From NCBI RefSeq assembly GCF_006440775.1, contig NZ_VFTZ01000014.1:62001-126000 (forward strand): a stretch of DNA of 64,000 nt, given 5' to 3'. Positions 20,868 through 28,691 of the stretch are shown here, piece by piece. Both the position numbers and the translations under genes were made by a program. The DNA is from Mesorhizobium sp. B2-7-2 (GTDB lineage Bacteria > Pseudomonadota > Alphaproteobacteria > Rhizobiales > Rhizobiaceae). The notes beneath the pieces were generated by a model. It had not been told where the DNA came from. It did no database searches and saw only the letters and a list, made by a program, of their open reading frames with translations. How positions within the stretch are numbered: position 1 is the stretch's first letter; every line of letters begins with the position of its first letter.

Positions 20868-21881
20868 TCATTCCGCCGCCAGCGGCAAATCGACGAAATG
20901 ATGGTCGGGCATCGACATCAGGTCGGCCGAGAAGCGGGTCAGGTCGCAGGCCAAAGCGTCGAAGCCGGCCGATTTCTGGAACGTCCGCTCGTCCATGTAA
21001 AGCCCGCGATTGACCTCGATCTGCAACGCATGCAGATGCCGCGCCGGCCTGCCATAATGTTCAGTGATGAACCCTCCCGCATAGGGCTTGTTATGCGCGA
21101 CGGTGTAGCCCATGCGGACAAGCAGGCTAATCGCCATCTCGGTGAGCGCCGGCGAGGCCGAGATTCCGAACCGATCGCCGATGATGAAGTCGGGCCGCAC
21201 GCCGTTGTCGCCGACGCGTATGCTGGCCGGCATCGAGTGGCAGTCGATCAGCACGGCATAGCCGAACCTGGCATGCGTTCTGGTCAGGAGCCGCTTCAGC
21301 GTCTCGTGATAAGGCTTGTACACCGCTTCGATGCGCGCCACCGCCTCAGCCAGCGGCAGGCGGCCGGGATAGATATCAAGGCCTTCGCCGACAAGCTTCG
21401 GCACCGTGCCCAGCCCGCCGGCGACACGCGCCGAACGGATGTTGCAGAAAGACGGGACCGGCTCCGCGAACATGCGCGGATCGAGTTCCCACGGCTCGCG
21501 GTTGACGTCGAGATAGGCGCGCGGAAAATTGGCCGCCAGCAGTGGCGCGCCGAGCGGCACGGCGCCGCCGAAAAGCTCCTCGACATAGCAGTCCTCCGAC
21601 CGGCGGATGGCGTTGCGGTCAAGCCGCGCCATGGCCAGGAAGCGCTCCGGATAATGGCGGCCGCTATGCGGTGAGTTGAACAGGAAAGGGACGCGCTGTT
21701 CGGCGCCCGATCGGATTTCGAAGGGTGGGACGACCGAAAAATCCTCGGCTGCCGTTTTCAATTTGCACGAACCAGGAAACAGCACTGTATCATGACGTAA
21801 AACTTGCCACCTTGCGTGCGGCATGTCCAGCATTTCAGGTGGCGAAACCGCAGCTTGAACCGGATGTGGGACGGCCTTCAT
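20868..21881 (-). CDS. N-formylglutamate amidohydrolase family protein (copy 1)
   Basis: A 337-residue protein of the family that hydrolyses N-formyl-glutamate (last step of one histidine degradation route) or related N-acyl amino acids. Motifs include FNSPHSGRHYPERF near the N-terminus, RRSEDCYVEELF, NREPWELDPRMF and LIDCHSMPAS. The His and Asp/Glu residues of these blocks are the probable zinc ligands. The first ~45 residues are not conserved-looking and have no good ribosome site, so the true start may be later. No other hut genes are adjacent. A diverged second copy lies at 60295. Confidence 0.8.
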   Translation of the reverse strand: MKAVPHPVQAAVSPPEMLDMPHARWQVLRHDTVLFPGSCKLKTAAEDFSVVPPFEIRSGAEQRVPFLFNSPHSGRHYPERFLAMARLDRNAIRRSEDCYVEELFGGAVPLGAPLLAANFPRAYLDVNREPWELDPRMFAEPVPSFCNIRSARVAGGLGTVPKLVGEGLDIYPGRLPLAEAVARIEAVYKPYHETLKRLLTRTHARFGYAVLIDCHSMPASIRVGDNGVRPDFIIGDRFGISASPALTEMAISLLVRMGYTVAHNKPYAGGFITEHYGRPARHLHALQIEVNRGLYMDERTFQKSAGFDALACDLTRFSADLMSMPDHHFVDLPLAAE

Positions 21882-21971
21882 TCACTTGATGTTTACCGAC
21901 ACATCCTCATATACAGCATGGTTAACAGCCTTGCCCGGCGGCAGGCTTGGGGCGGGTGATTCGGACGGGAT

Positions 21972-22337
21972 ATGATGGCACGCATTCTGCTGGCGGAAGA
22001 CGACGACGATATGCGCCGCTTCCTCGTCAAGGCGCTGGAACGCGCCGGCTACCAGGTAAGCGATTTCGACAATGGCGCCAGCGCCTATGAGCGGCTGCGC
22101 GAAGAGCCGTTCTCGCTGCTCCTGACCGACATCGTCATGCCGGAGATGGACGGCATCGAGCTTGCCCGCCGCGCCACCGAGATCGACCCGGACCTCAAGG
22201 TGATGTTCATCACCGGCTTTGCCGCGGTCGCGCTCAATCCGGATTCCAAGGCGCCCAAGGACGCCAAGGTGCTGTCGAAGCCTTTCCACCTGCGCGATCT
22301 CGTCAACGAGGTCGAGAAGATGCTGCAGGCGGCCTGA
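21972..22337 (+). CDS. cpdR: Response regulator CpdR
   Basis: A 121-residue single receiver domain without an output domain. The acidic pocket is LLAEDDDDMRRFL, the phosphoacceptor is Asp53 in LLTDIVMPEMDG, and the conserved Lys is in VLSKPFHLRDL. The whole protein looks like rhizobial and Caulobacter CpdR, including ITGFAAVALNPDSKAPKDAK. Unphosphorylated CpdR directs ClpXP to the cell pole to degrade cell-cycle proteins such as CtrA, and the CckA-ChpT relay phosphorylates it. The start could be either of two ATGs (21972, 21975). Confidence 0.93.
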   Translation: MMARILLAEDDDDMRRFLVKALERAGYQVSDFDNGASAYERLREEPFSLLLTDIVMPEMDGIELARRATEIDPDLKVMFITGFAAVALNPDSKAPKDAKVLSKPFHLRDLVNEVEKMLQAA

Positions 22338-22452
22338 GCCACTTCTGCAGGCATCGACGATACGCCGCGCCGATGCGACAAACACAAGCCGTCTTTCCAC
22401 ATTCCCGCTATTGACGCGCCGGATCAAAAGTGGTGTATGCGCGGCTTCGGAT

Positions 22453-22527
22453 GGGCGTGTAGCTCAGCGGGAGAGCACTGCATTGACATTGCAGGGGTCA
22501 CAAGTTCAATCCTTGTCACGCCCACCA
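22453..22527 (+). tRNA. tRNA-Val (anticodon GAC), CCA encoded
   Basis: A complete cloverleaf: acceptor GGGCGTG pairs with CACGCCC, the D stem is GCTC/GAGC, and the anticodon stem CTGCA/TGCAG encloses loop TTGACAT with anticodon GAC. The T stem is ACAAG/CTTGT with loop TTCAATC. Discriminator A and a genomic CCA end it at 22527. Confidence 0.97.
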
Positions 22528-22601
22528 TCCTTCCAATAAGTTAGATATCTGGCGAGCACAGAACCCTGTGCCTGACTGTCTGGCTGCACTGCAGTTAGCG
22601 A

Positions 22602-22784
22602 TTACCCGAGACCTCTTCGAACGAGCACAAGCATTTCGCCCAAGACGGCGAGCCCGTGGACGACGTAGCCCTTGCCGAGCAGCATCACGGCCAGATAAGC
22701 CCCGTCCTGCCCTGTAACCCCGGTGACCAGGGCGATCCCGTCTGTCAAGGCGACCTTGTCTGCCGGGGCGACTTTGTCCGCCAT
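22602..22784 (-). pseudogene. Degraded 5' fragment of a GDP-mannose 4,6-dehydratase (gmd) gene
   Basis: The minus-strand frame contains ALVTGVTGQDGAYLAVMLLG followed by KGYVVHG, which is the NAD-binding N-terminus of Gmd-type sugar nucleotide dehydratases. Similarity stops after about 30 residues and the frame ends soon after. Just before it, an 18-bp unit is repeated about three times (DKVAPA, DKVALT, DGIALV). The catalytic part is absent, so this is a relic. It lies 75 bp from the tRNA-Val gene. Confidence 0.6.
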
Positions 22785-22864
22785 TGCCGTGTGCGCCCGC
22801 GCCTATTTTTCGGCAAGCGAATACGATTTATTGCCGCAACGCAAATCCCCGCACGGGGGCCGGC

Positions 22865-24019
22865 TTAAACGCCCGCGACCGCCAGCAGGGTCTTCATCCT
22901 GGCGATGGCAAGATCGGGGTCGGCCAGCAGCCCGGCCTGGTCGCAGAGCCGGAAGACGTCCGCGTAGTGGCATATGCCGCGCGCCGACTGCATGCCGCCC
23001 ACCATCGTGAAGTGGTCCTGATGCCCGTTCAGCCAGGCCATGAAGACGATGCCGGCCTTGTAGTATTCGGTTGGCGCCTCGAAGATTTTTCGCGACAGCG
23101 GCACGGTCGGCGCCATCAGCGCGTCGTAGCCGGCCTTGTCACCCTCCGCCAGCTTCGCCAGCGCGGCATTTGCCACCGGCGCGATGGCGTCGAAGATCCC
23201 GAGCAGCGCGTGCGAGTGTTTCCTGCCGTCGCCGGCGATCAGTTCGGGATAGTTGAAATCGTCGCCGGTGAACATCACCACCCCGTCGGGTAGCCTGTCG
23301 CGCAGCCGCACTTCCTTCTCCGCATCGAGCAACGATATCTTGATGCCTTCGACCTTGCCCGCGTGCCGCTCGATGATGGCGACGACCGTGTCGAGCTCGG
23401 TATCGAAATCGTTGCTGCCCCAATAGCCCTTGAGCGCCGGATCGAACATGTCGCCCAGCCAGTGCAGGATGACCTTGCCCGATGCCTGGGAAAGCATGCG
23501 GTCATAGACGCGGGCATAGTCGTCCGGCCCCTTTGCCACCGCCGCGAGCGCGCGGCTCGCCATCATGATGGCCTTGCCGCCTTCGCCTTCGATGAAGGCG
23601 AATTGCTCTTCATAGGCGCCGATGACGTCGTCGAGCGTCTTGGCCGCCGCCGGCGCCAGATGGTCGGTTCCCGCCCCCGATGCGAGGTCGGCGCCCGGCA
23701 CCGTTTTGGCTTCCGCGATCGAGCGGCGGATCAGCTCCTTCGCGCTCGCCCAGTCGAAACCCATCCCGCGCTGGGAGGTATCCATGGCTTCGGCGACGCG
23801 AAAGCCGAGCCGCCACAGATGATGGCGGAACGCCATCGTCCTGTCCCAGTCGACCACCGGCCGCGACCACGGATCGGTCATGGCGATGGGATCGGCAACG
23901 ACATGGGCGGCGGCATAGGCGATGCGCGAAAAGCGTGCGCCCTTGATCGGTTCGACCGGTTTGCCGACGAGCCGGTAGCTGACCCAGTCGCCGTTTGCCG
24001 CAGGCAAGGTGATGTCCAT
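22865..24019 (-). CDS. Dihydrodipicolinate synthase-like (DUF993) protein
   Basis: A 384-residue protein of a family annotated as dihydrodipicolinate synthase-like, expected to form a TIM barrel with a Schiff-base lysine and so to make or break C-C bonds next to a carbonyl. A likely lysine is in KVEGIKISLLDAE, at the place of the DapA-family K (…KxS). GKVILHWLGDMFDPALKGYW is a strong family block. It diverges from the LacI regulator and has one of the two palindromic operators just before its start, so it belongs to the adjacent catabolic locus. The substrate is unknown. Confidence 0.75.
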   Translation of the reverse strand: MDITLPAANGDWVSYRLVGKPVEPIKGARFSRIAYAAAHVVADPIAMTDPWSRPVVDWDRTMAFRHHLWRLGFRVAEAMDTSQRGMGFDWASAKELIRRSIAEAKTVPGADLASGAGTDHLAPAAAKTLDDVIGAYEEQFAFIEGEGGKAIMMASRALAAVAKGPDDYARVYDRMLSQASGKVILHWLGDMFDPALKGYWGSNDFDTELDTVVAIIERHAGKVEGIKISLLDAEKEVRLRDRLPDGVVMFTGDDFNYPELIAGDGRKHSHALLGIFDAIAPVANAALAKLAEGDKAGYDALMAPTVPLSRKIFEAPTEYYKAGIVFMAWLNGHQDHFTMVGGMQSARGICHYADVFRLCDQAGLLADPDLAIARMKTLLAVAGV

Positions 24020-24047
24020 GGTACTCTCCCGTTGCGGCCGCTATAAA

Positions 24048-24059
24048 TGGAACGTTCCA
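24048..24059. promoter_or_regulatory. Palindromic operator 1 (LacI-type candidate)
   Basis: TGGAACGTTCCA is a perfect 12-bp palindrome with the central CG typical of LacI/GalR operators. It lies 29 bp before the DUF993 start. The 16 bases GAACGTTCCAATAAAT from 24050 recur exactly at operator 2. Confidence 0.7.
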
Positions 24060-24215
24060 ATAAATCAAGGATCTTGATGGTTCAACGGATCCAGGTTGGA
24101 AGACACCGTGCCCTCCTGGAGGTATCCCTTGCATTTGCTGAGGTTTTGAACCGCTTCAATCAATTTTCCGATTCTTATCACAATCGCAATTGACTCCGAT
24201 TTGGATCAGTGATTA

Positions 24216-24223
24216 GAACGTTC
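24216..24223. promoter_or_regulatory. Palindromic operator 2 (LacI-type candidate)
   Basis: GAACGTTC with the same right flank (CAATAAAT) as operator 1 lies 38 bp before the regulator start. The two sites are 166 bp apart in the divergent promoter region, which suggests autoregulation and possible DNA looping. Confidence 0.65.
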
Positions 24224-24260
24224 CAATAAATTTTGTCAAAACTGGGAGGACGTGACGAGG

Positions 24261-25304
24261 ATGGCCAGCCGGGCCAAGGCGACGATCCTGGACATCGCCC
24301 GCGAGGCCGGCGTGTCCAAATCGACGGTGTCGCTCGTGCTGCAGGGCAGCGGGCTGATCCGGCCTGAAACCGCGACCAAGGTGCGCAAGGCGATCGAGGA
24401 TGTCGGCTATGTCTACAACCGCGGCGCCGCCAATCTGCGCAAGGCCCATTCCAATGTCATCGGCATGGTGATCAACGATCTCACCAACCCCTTTTTCGCC
24501 GAGCTTGCCGTCGGCATGGAGCGCGTGTTCCAGGCGGCGGGCGTAGTCCCCTTCATCGCCAACACGGCGGAAAACCCGGTACGTCAGGAAGAGGTGCTGA
24601 AGTCGCTGATGGAACAGGGCGTCGCCGGCCTGATCGTCTCGCCGGCGCGGGGCACGTCGCCCGGTACCTTCCGCCGCATCGAGACGGCCGGCGTCCCGAT
24701 CGTCTTCACCATGCGCAGGCTGCCGGACAGCCGCATTCCGGTGATCGCGCCGGACAATCATCGCGGCGCGGTGCTTGCCGCCGAACATCTGATCCGCAGG
24801 GGTCATCGCCGCCTGGCCTTCTTCGGCGGTTCATCCGATCTCGTTGTTTATCAGGAGCGCCTGGGCGGCTTCCTCGAAGCCTGCGAAACGCTCGGCATCC
24901 CGGCTCCGGACCGGCTGATCGTCGAGGGCGAGACGAACCGCAAGGGCGGCATGGCCTGCCTGGAGACGGCCTTTGCCGTGCCGCAGCCACCGACCGCGGC
25001 GCTGTGCTTCAACGATGCGGTAGCCTTCGGCGTCATGCTGGCATTGCGCAAACGCGGTCTCGAGGCGGGCGCAGACTTCGCCGTCGTCGGCTTCGACGAT
25101 GTCGCCGAGGCCGAGCACTACAGTCCGGCGCTGACCAGCGTCGCCGTCGACACCGCGGGCCTCGGCGAGCGCGCGGCCCACGTCATGCTGAAGATGATCC
25201 AGTCGCGCACCACGCGCGCCGAGAACCATATTGGTGCCGTCAGCCTGGTCGTGCGGGAAAGCAGCGGCCCAGACCGAAACAGCCAAGTGGGAGACGCGGC
25301 GTGA
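24261..25304 (+). CDS. LacI/GalR family transcriptional regulator
   Basis: A 347-residue regulator. The N-terminal helix-turn-helix is ATILDIAREAGVSKSTVSLV, with the hinge helix around NRGAANLRKAHSNVIGM. A periplasmic-binding-protein-like effector domain follows (MVINDLTNPFFAELAVGM ... GFDDVAEAEHYSPALTSV). Sugar or sugar-acid effectors are usual for the family. It diverges from the DUF993 gene and its stop overlaps the next gene (GTGA). ATG 24261 fits the GGGAGGA site at 24244-24250 better than GTG 24252. Confidence 0.92.
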   Translation: MASRAKATILDIAREAGVSKSTVSLVLQGSGLIRPETATKVRKAIEDVGYVYNRGAANLRKAHSNVIGMVINDLTNPFFAELAVGMERVFQAAGVVPFIANTAENPVRQEEVLKSLMEQGVAGLIVSPARGTSPGTFRRIETAGVPIVFTMRRLPDSRIPVIAPDNHRGAVLAAEHLIRRGHRRLAFFGGSSDLVVYQERLGGFLEACETLGIPAPDRLIVEGETNRKGGMACLETAFAVPQPPTAALCFNDAVAFGVMLALRKRGLEAGADFAVVGFDDVAEAEHYSPALTSVAVDTAGLGERAAHVMLKMIQSRTTRAENHIGAVSLVVRESSGPDRNSQVGDAA

Positions 25305-26317
25305 GCGTGCGATGGGGACTGATCGGCGCCAGCACGATCGCCAGACAGTTCATGATCGATGCCATCCGCGCGCAGGCCGATGGCGAGGTCGCAGCCGTGA
25401 TGAGCTCCAGCCAGGAACGGGCCGAGACCTATGCGAGGGAAAACGGCATCGCACGCGCCGTCTCGTCTCTCGACGCGCTGCTCAACTCGGACATCGACGC
25501 CGTCTACATCTCGACCACCAACGAATTGCATCTCGAGCAGGGGCTTGCCGCGATCAAGGCCGGCAAGCATGTGCTGTGCGAGAAGCCGCTGGCGCTGACC
25601 AGCGCCGATGCGCGTGAGATGGTCGTCGCCGCGAAAGCTGCCGGTATCGTCTTCGGCACCAATCACCATCTGCGCAATGCCGGCGCCCACCGCGCCATGC
25701 GCGAGGCGATTGCCGCCGGCCGCATCGGCAAGCCGATCGCCGCACGCGTCTTCCACTCCGTCTACCTGCCGGAGAACCTGCAGGGCTGGCGCATCGCCAG
25801 GCCTGAGGCCGGCGGCGGCGTTGTGCTCGACATCACCGTGCATGATGCCGACACGCTGCGCTTCGTGCTGGACGACGACCCCGTCGAGATTTCGGCCTTC
25901 ACGCAAGCCGCCGGCATGGCCGGCGGCGGACTGGAGGACGGCGCCATGTGCATCTGGCGTTTCGGGTCGGGCGTGATTGCCCAGTCGCATGAGGGCTTCA
26001 CCACGAAATTCGCCGGCACCGGCTTCGAGGTGCATGGCTCGGAGGGCTCGCTGATCGCCGCCAATGTGATGACGCAAAAGCCGGTCGGCTCGGTGCATCT
26101 GCGCAGCGCGAGCGGAGAAGAAGAGCTGAGCTTCGATCGCGAGGATCTCTACACCCGCTCGTTGCGCCACTTCCATGCCGCGATCCGCGGCGAAGGCCGG
26201 CCTGCAGCCACCGGCGAGGACGGCGTCTGGTCGTTGGCGTCGGCCGAAGCAGCACTGCAATCGTCGAACACCGGCAAGGCCGTCGCCATCGACCCGCAAC
26301 TTGGGGGCCTCGCGTGA
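25301..26317 (+). CDS. Gfo/Idh/MocA family NAD(P)-dependent oxidoreductase
   Basis: A 338-residue dehydrogenase. The Rossmann start is VRWGLIGASTIARQFMIDAI. The family lysine motif CEKPLALTSADA follows, and EAGGGVVLDITVHDADTLRF contains the G-G-x(3)-D-x3-H-type site. Such enzymes oxidise a hydroxyl of sugars, cyclitols or sugar acids. It starts with GTG 25301, overlapping the regulator stop by 4 bp, so translation is coupled. The exact substrate is unknown. Confidence 0.88.
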   Translation: MSVRWGLIGASTIARQFMIDAIRAQADGEVAAVMSSSQERAETYARENGIARAVSSLDALLNSDIDAVYISTTNELHLEQGLAAIKAGKHVLCEKPLALTSADAREMVVAAKAAGIVFGTNHHLRNAGAHRAMREAIAAGRIGKPIAARVFHSVYLPENLQGWRIARPEAGGGVVLDITVHDADTLRFVLDDDPVEISAFTQAAGMAGGGLEDGAMCIWRFGSGVIAQSHEGFTTKFAGTGFEVHGSEGSLIAANVMTQKPVGSVHLRSASGEEELSFDREDLYTRSLRHFHAAIRGEGRPAATGEDGVWSLASAEAALQSSNTGKAVAIDPQLGGLA

Positions 26318-27915
26318 GCAAGCTCGTCTCGGCGGCCCATGCCGCCAGCCTGATCAAGGACGGCATGGTCGTCTCGGTGTCGTCGTCGAGCGGGCTCGGC
26401 TGCCCGGATGCCGTGCTTGCCGCGATCGGCGAGCGTTTCGACGCGGAAGGCCATCCGCAGGCAATCACCACGCTGCATCCGATCGCCGCCGGCGACATGT
26501 ACGGCATCAAGGGCATCGACCATCTCGCCAAGCCGGGCCTGCTCAAGCGCACGCTCTGCGGCTCCTATCCGTCCGGCCCCTCCTCTGCCGAGCCGCCGCA
26601 GATCTGGAAGATGATCGGCGACAATTCGATCGCCGCCTACAACGTGCCGTCCGGCATCCTGTTCGACATGCATCGCGAGGCCGCCGCCAAACGTCCCGGC
26701 GTGCTGACCAAGGTCGGCCTCGACACCTTTGCCGATCCGCGCCACCAGGGTTGCGCCATGAACGCCGCGGCCAGCGAGCCGATCGTCTCGGTTGAGCAGT
26801 TCGACGGCGAGGAATGGCTCTATTTCCGCGCCATCGTGCCGAACGTCTCGATCATTCGCGCCACCACGGCCGACGAGCGCGGCAATCTCACCTATGAGCA
26901 TGAGGGCGCCTATCTCGGCGGACTGGAGCAGGCGCTGGCTGCCCGCAACAATGGCGGCATCGTCATTGCGCAGGTCAAGCGCGTCGTCGAGAACGGCACG
27001 CTGAAGCCGCACGATGTGCGGGTGCCCGGCGTGCTGGTCGATCATGTCGTGGTGGCGCCCGACCAGTTGCAGACGACGCAGACGCCTTACGACCCGGCGA
27101 TCTCGGGCGAGATCTTCCGGCCGCTGTCGACTTTCCGCACGCCGGAGATGAACATCCAGAAGGTGATCGCGCGGCGCGTCGCCATGGAATTGCGCGACGG
27201 CATGGCCGTCAACATCGGCTTCGGCATCTCGGCCAATGTGCCGCGCATCCTTCTCGAGGAAGGCCAGCACGGCAAGGTCACCTGGGTGATCGAGCAGGGC
27301 GCGGTCGGCGGCGTGCCGCTGCTCGACTTCAAGTTCGGCTGTGCCTCCAACGCCGAGGCGATCATGCCCTCGCCGCACCAGTTCATCTATTTCCAGGCCG
27401 GCGGCTTCGACGCCTCGCTGCTGTCCTTCCTGCAGATCGACCGGCACGGCTCGGTCAACGTCTCGAAGCTTTCGGCGCGGCCGCATGTGACGGCAGGCGC
27501 CGGCGGCTTCGTCGACATCACCGCGCGGGCGAAGAAGATCGTCTTTTCCGGCTTCTTCAATGCCGGCGCGAAACTCTCGCTGGCGAACAGCGCCATCCGC
27601 ATCGACCAGGAAGGCAAGGTCAAGAAGGTGGTCCAGGAGGTCGAGCACATCTCCTTCTCCGGCAAGCGGGCGGTCACCCAAGGGCAGGACATCACCTATG
27701 TCACCGAGCGCTGCGTGATGAAGCTGACGCCGGACGGGCTGATGGTGACGGAACTGGCCCCTGGCATCGATCTCGAACGCGATGTCTTGGCGCAGGCCGA
27801 GATCCCGCTCGCTGTGGCGAACGACCTCAAGGTCACGCCTGCGGCACTCTATCAGGACCGGCCGATCGGCCTGTCGCTCAATGGCGGCGCTTCGCTCGGA
27901 GGCGCGCATGGCTGA
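26314..27915 (+). CDS. Acyl-CoA:carboxylate CoA-transferase (family I, fused subunits)
   Basis: A 533-residue single-chain enzyme that moves CoA from an acyl-CoA to a free acid. Two related halves are present. The second carries the catalytic glutamate in VIEQGAVGG (Glu327), after MAVNIGFGISANVPRIL, as in YdiF/acetoacetate CoA-transferase types. The C-terminus has ITYVTERCVMKLTPDGLMV. It starts with GTG 26314, overlapping the previous stop by 4 bp. In this operon it probably activates an acid product before the crotonase step (inference). Confidence 0.88.
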   Translation: MSKLVSAAHAASLIKDGMVVSVSSSSGLGCPDAVLAAIGERFDAEGHPQAITTLHPIAAGDMYGIKGIDHLAKPGLLKRTLCGSYPSGPSSAEPPQIWKMIGDNSIAAYNVPSGILFDMHREAAAKRPGVLTKVGLDTFADPRHQGCAMNAAASEPIVSVEQFDGEEWLYFRAIVPNVSIIRATTADERGNLTYEHEGAYLGGLEQALAARNNGGIVIAQVKRVVENGTLKPHDVRVPGVLVDHVVVAPDQLQTTQTPYDPAISGEIFRPLSTFRTPEMNIQKVIARRVAMELRDGMAVNIGFGISANVPRILLEEGQHGKVTWVIEQGAVGGVPLLDFKFGCASNAEAIMPSPHQFIYFQAGGFDASLLSFLQIDRHGSVNVSKLSARPHVTAGAGGFVDITARAKKIVFSGFFNAGAKLSLANSAIRIDQEGKVKKVVQEVEHISFSGKRAVTQGQDITYVTERCVMKLTPDGLMVTELAPGIDLERDVLAQAEIPLAVANDLKVTPAALYQDRPIGLSLNGGASLGGAHG

Positions 27916-28684
27916 GCGTCCAGTCACCTTCGAAAAGGACGGCGCCATCGGCATCGTGACGCTGCGCCGGCCGGAAAAGTTCAACGCGCTCGACATCCCG
28001 ATGCTGCGCGCGCTTGAGGCGGCGCTTGACCAAGCGGAACTGGCCGAGGGCGTTCGCGCTGTGCTTGTCCGCGGCGAAGGCAAGGGGTTCTGCGCCGGTG
28101 GCGACGTCGAGGCCTGGGGTGCCATGAGCGCCGCCGACTTCCAGGTGCAATGGGTGCGCTACGGCCACCGCGTCTTCGATCGCCTGGCGCGGCTCAGGCA
28201 GCCGACCATCGCGGTGCTCTCAGGCCATGCGCTGGGCGGCGGGCTGGAACTGGCGGCGGCCTGCGATTTCCGCGTCGCCGAAACGCAGGTGAAGCTCGGC
28301 TTCCCCGAAACCTCGATCGGCGTCGTTCCCGGCTGGTCGGGCACCCAGCGCGCCGTGCGCCGCTTCGGTGCACAGATCGTGCGCCGGATGGCGATTGGCG
28401 GCGAGATTTTCCCGGCAGCCGAGGCGCTGGCGCACGGCGTCGTCGACCGGTTGGTCGAAACAGGCAAAGCCTTCGACGAAGCCAAAGCCTGGGCCGAAAA
28501 GATCGCCGAGCGCGGTCCGCTGGCGACCGAGGCCGCCAAGCTGATGATCGGCATCGCCGAGGGCGAGGAAGATGCGGCCGCGACCGAGGCGTTGGCCAGC
28601 GGCTTCATCGCGCTCACCGCCGACCTCAAAGCCGGCGTCGGCGCTTTCAAGGCCAAGCAGAAGCCGGCCTTTTCGAGATCCTAG
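27908..28684 (+). CDS. Enoyl-CoA hydratase/isomerase (crotonase family)
   Basis: A 258-residue protein with the crotonase oxyanion-hole motifs FCAGGDVEAW and GHALGGGLELA. Both acidic residues of classical hydratases are kept: Glu114 in GGGLELA and Glu134 in GFPETSIGVVPGWSGTQ. It therefore probably hydrates an enoyl-CoA rather than doing an unusual crotonase reaction. The start ATG 27908 overlaps the CoA-transferase end by 8 bp. Confidence 0.88.
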   Translation: MAERPVTFEKDGAIGIVTLRRPEKFNALDIPMLRALEAALDQAELAEGVRAVLVRGEGKGFCAGGDVEAWGAMSAADFQVQWVRYGHRVFDRLARLRQPTIAVLSGHALGGGLELAAACDFRVAETQVKLGFPETSIGVVPGWSGTQRAVRRFGAQIVRRMAIGGEIFPAAEALAHGVVDRLVETGKAFDEAKAWAEKIAERGPLATEAAKLMIGIAEGEEDAAATEALASGFIALTADLKAGVGAFKAKQKPAFSRS

Positions 28685-28691
28685 AGAAGAC

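Noticed and set aside
21882..21971. CtrA-type binding site upstream of cpdR
   Set aside because: GGTTAAC occurs at 21918, but the second TTAA half-site at the required 7-bp spacing is absent.
26149..28125. 658-codon minus-strand frame opposite the CoA-transferase
   Set aside because: Same cause: codon-bias artefact opposite a gene with clear catalytic motifs.
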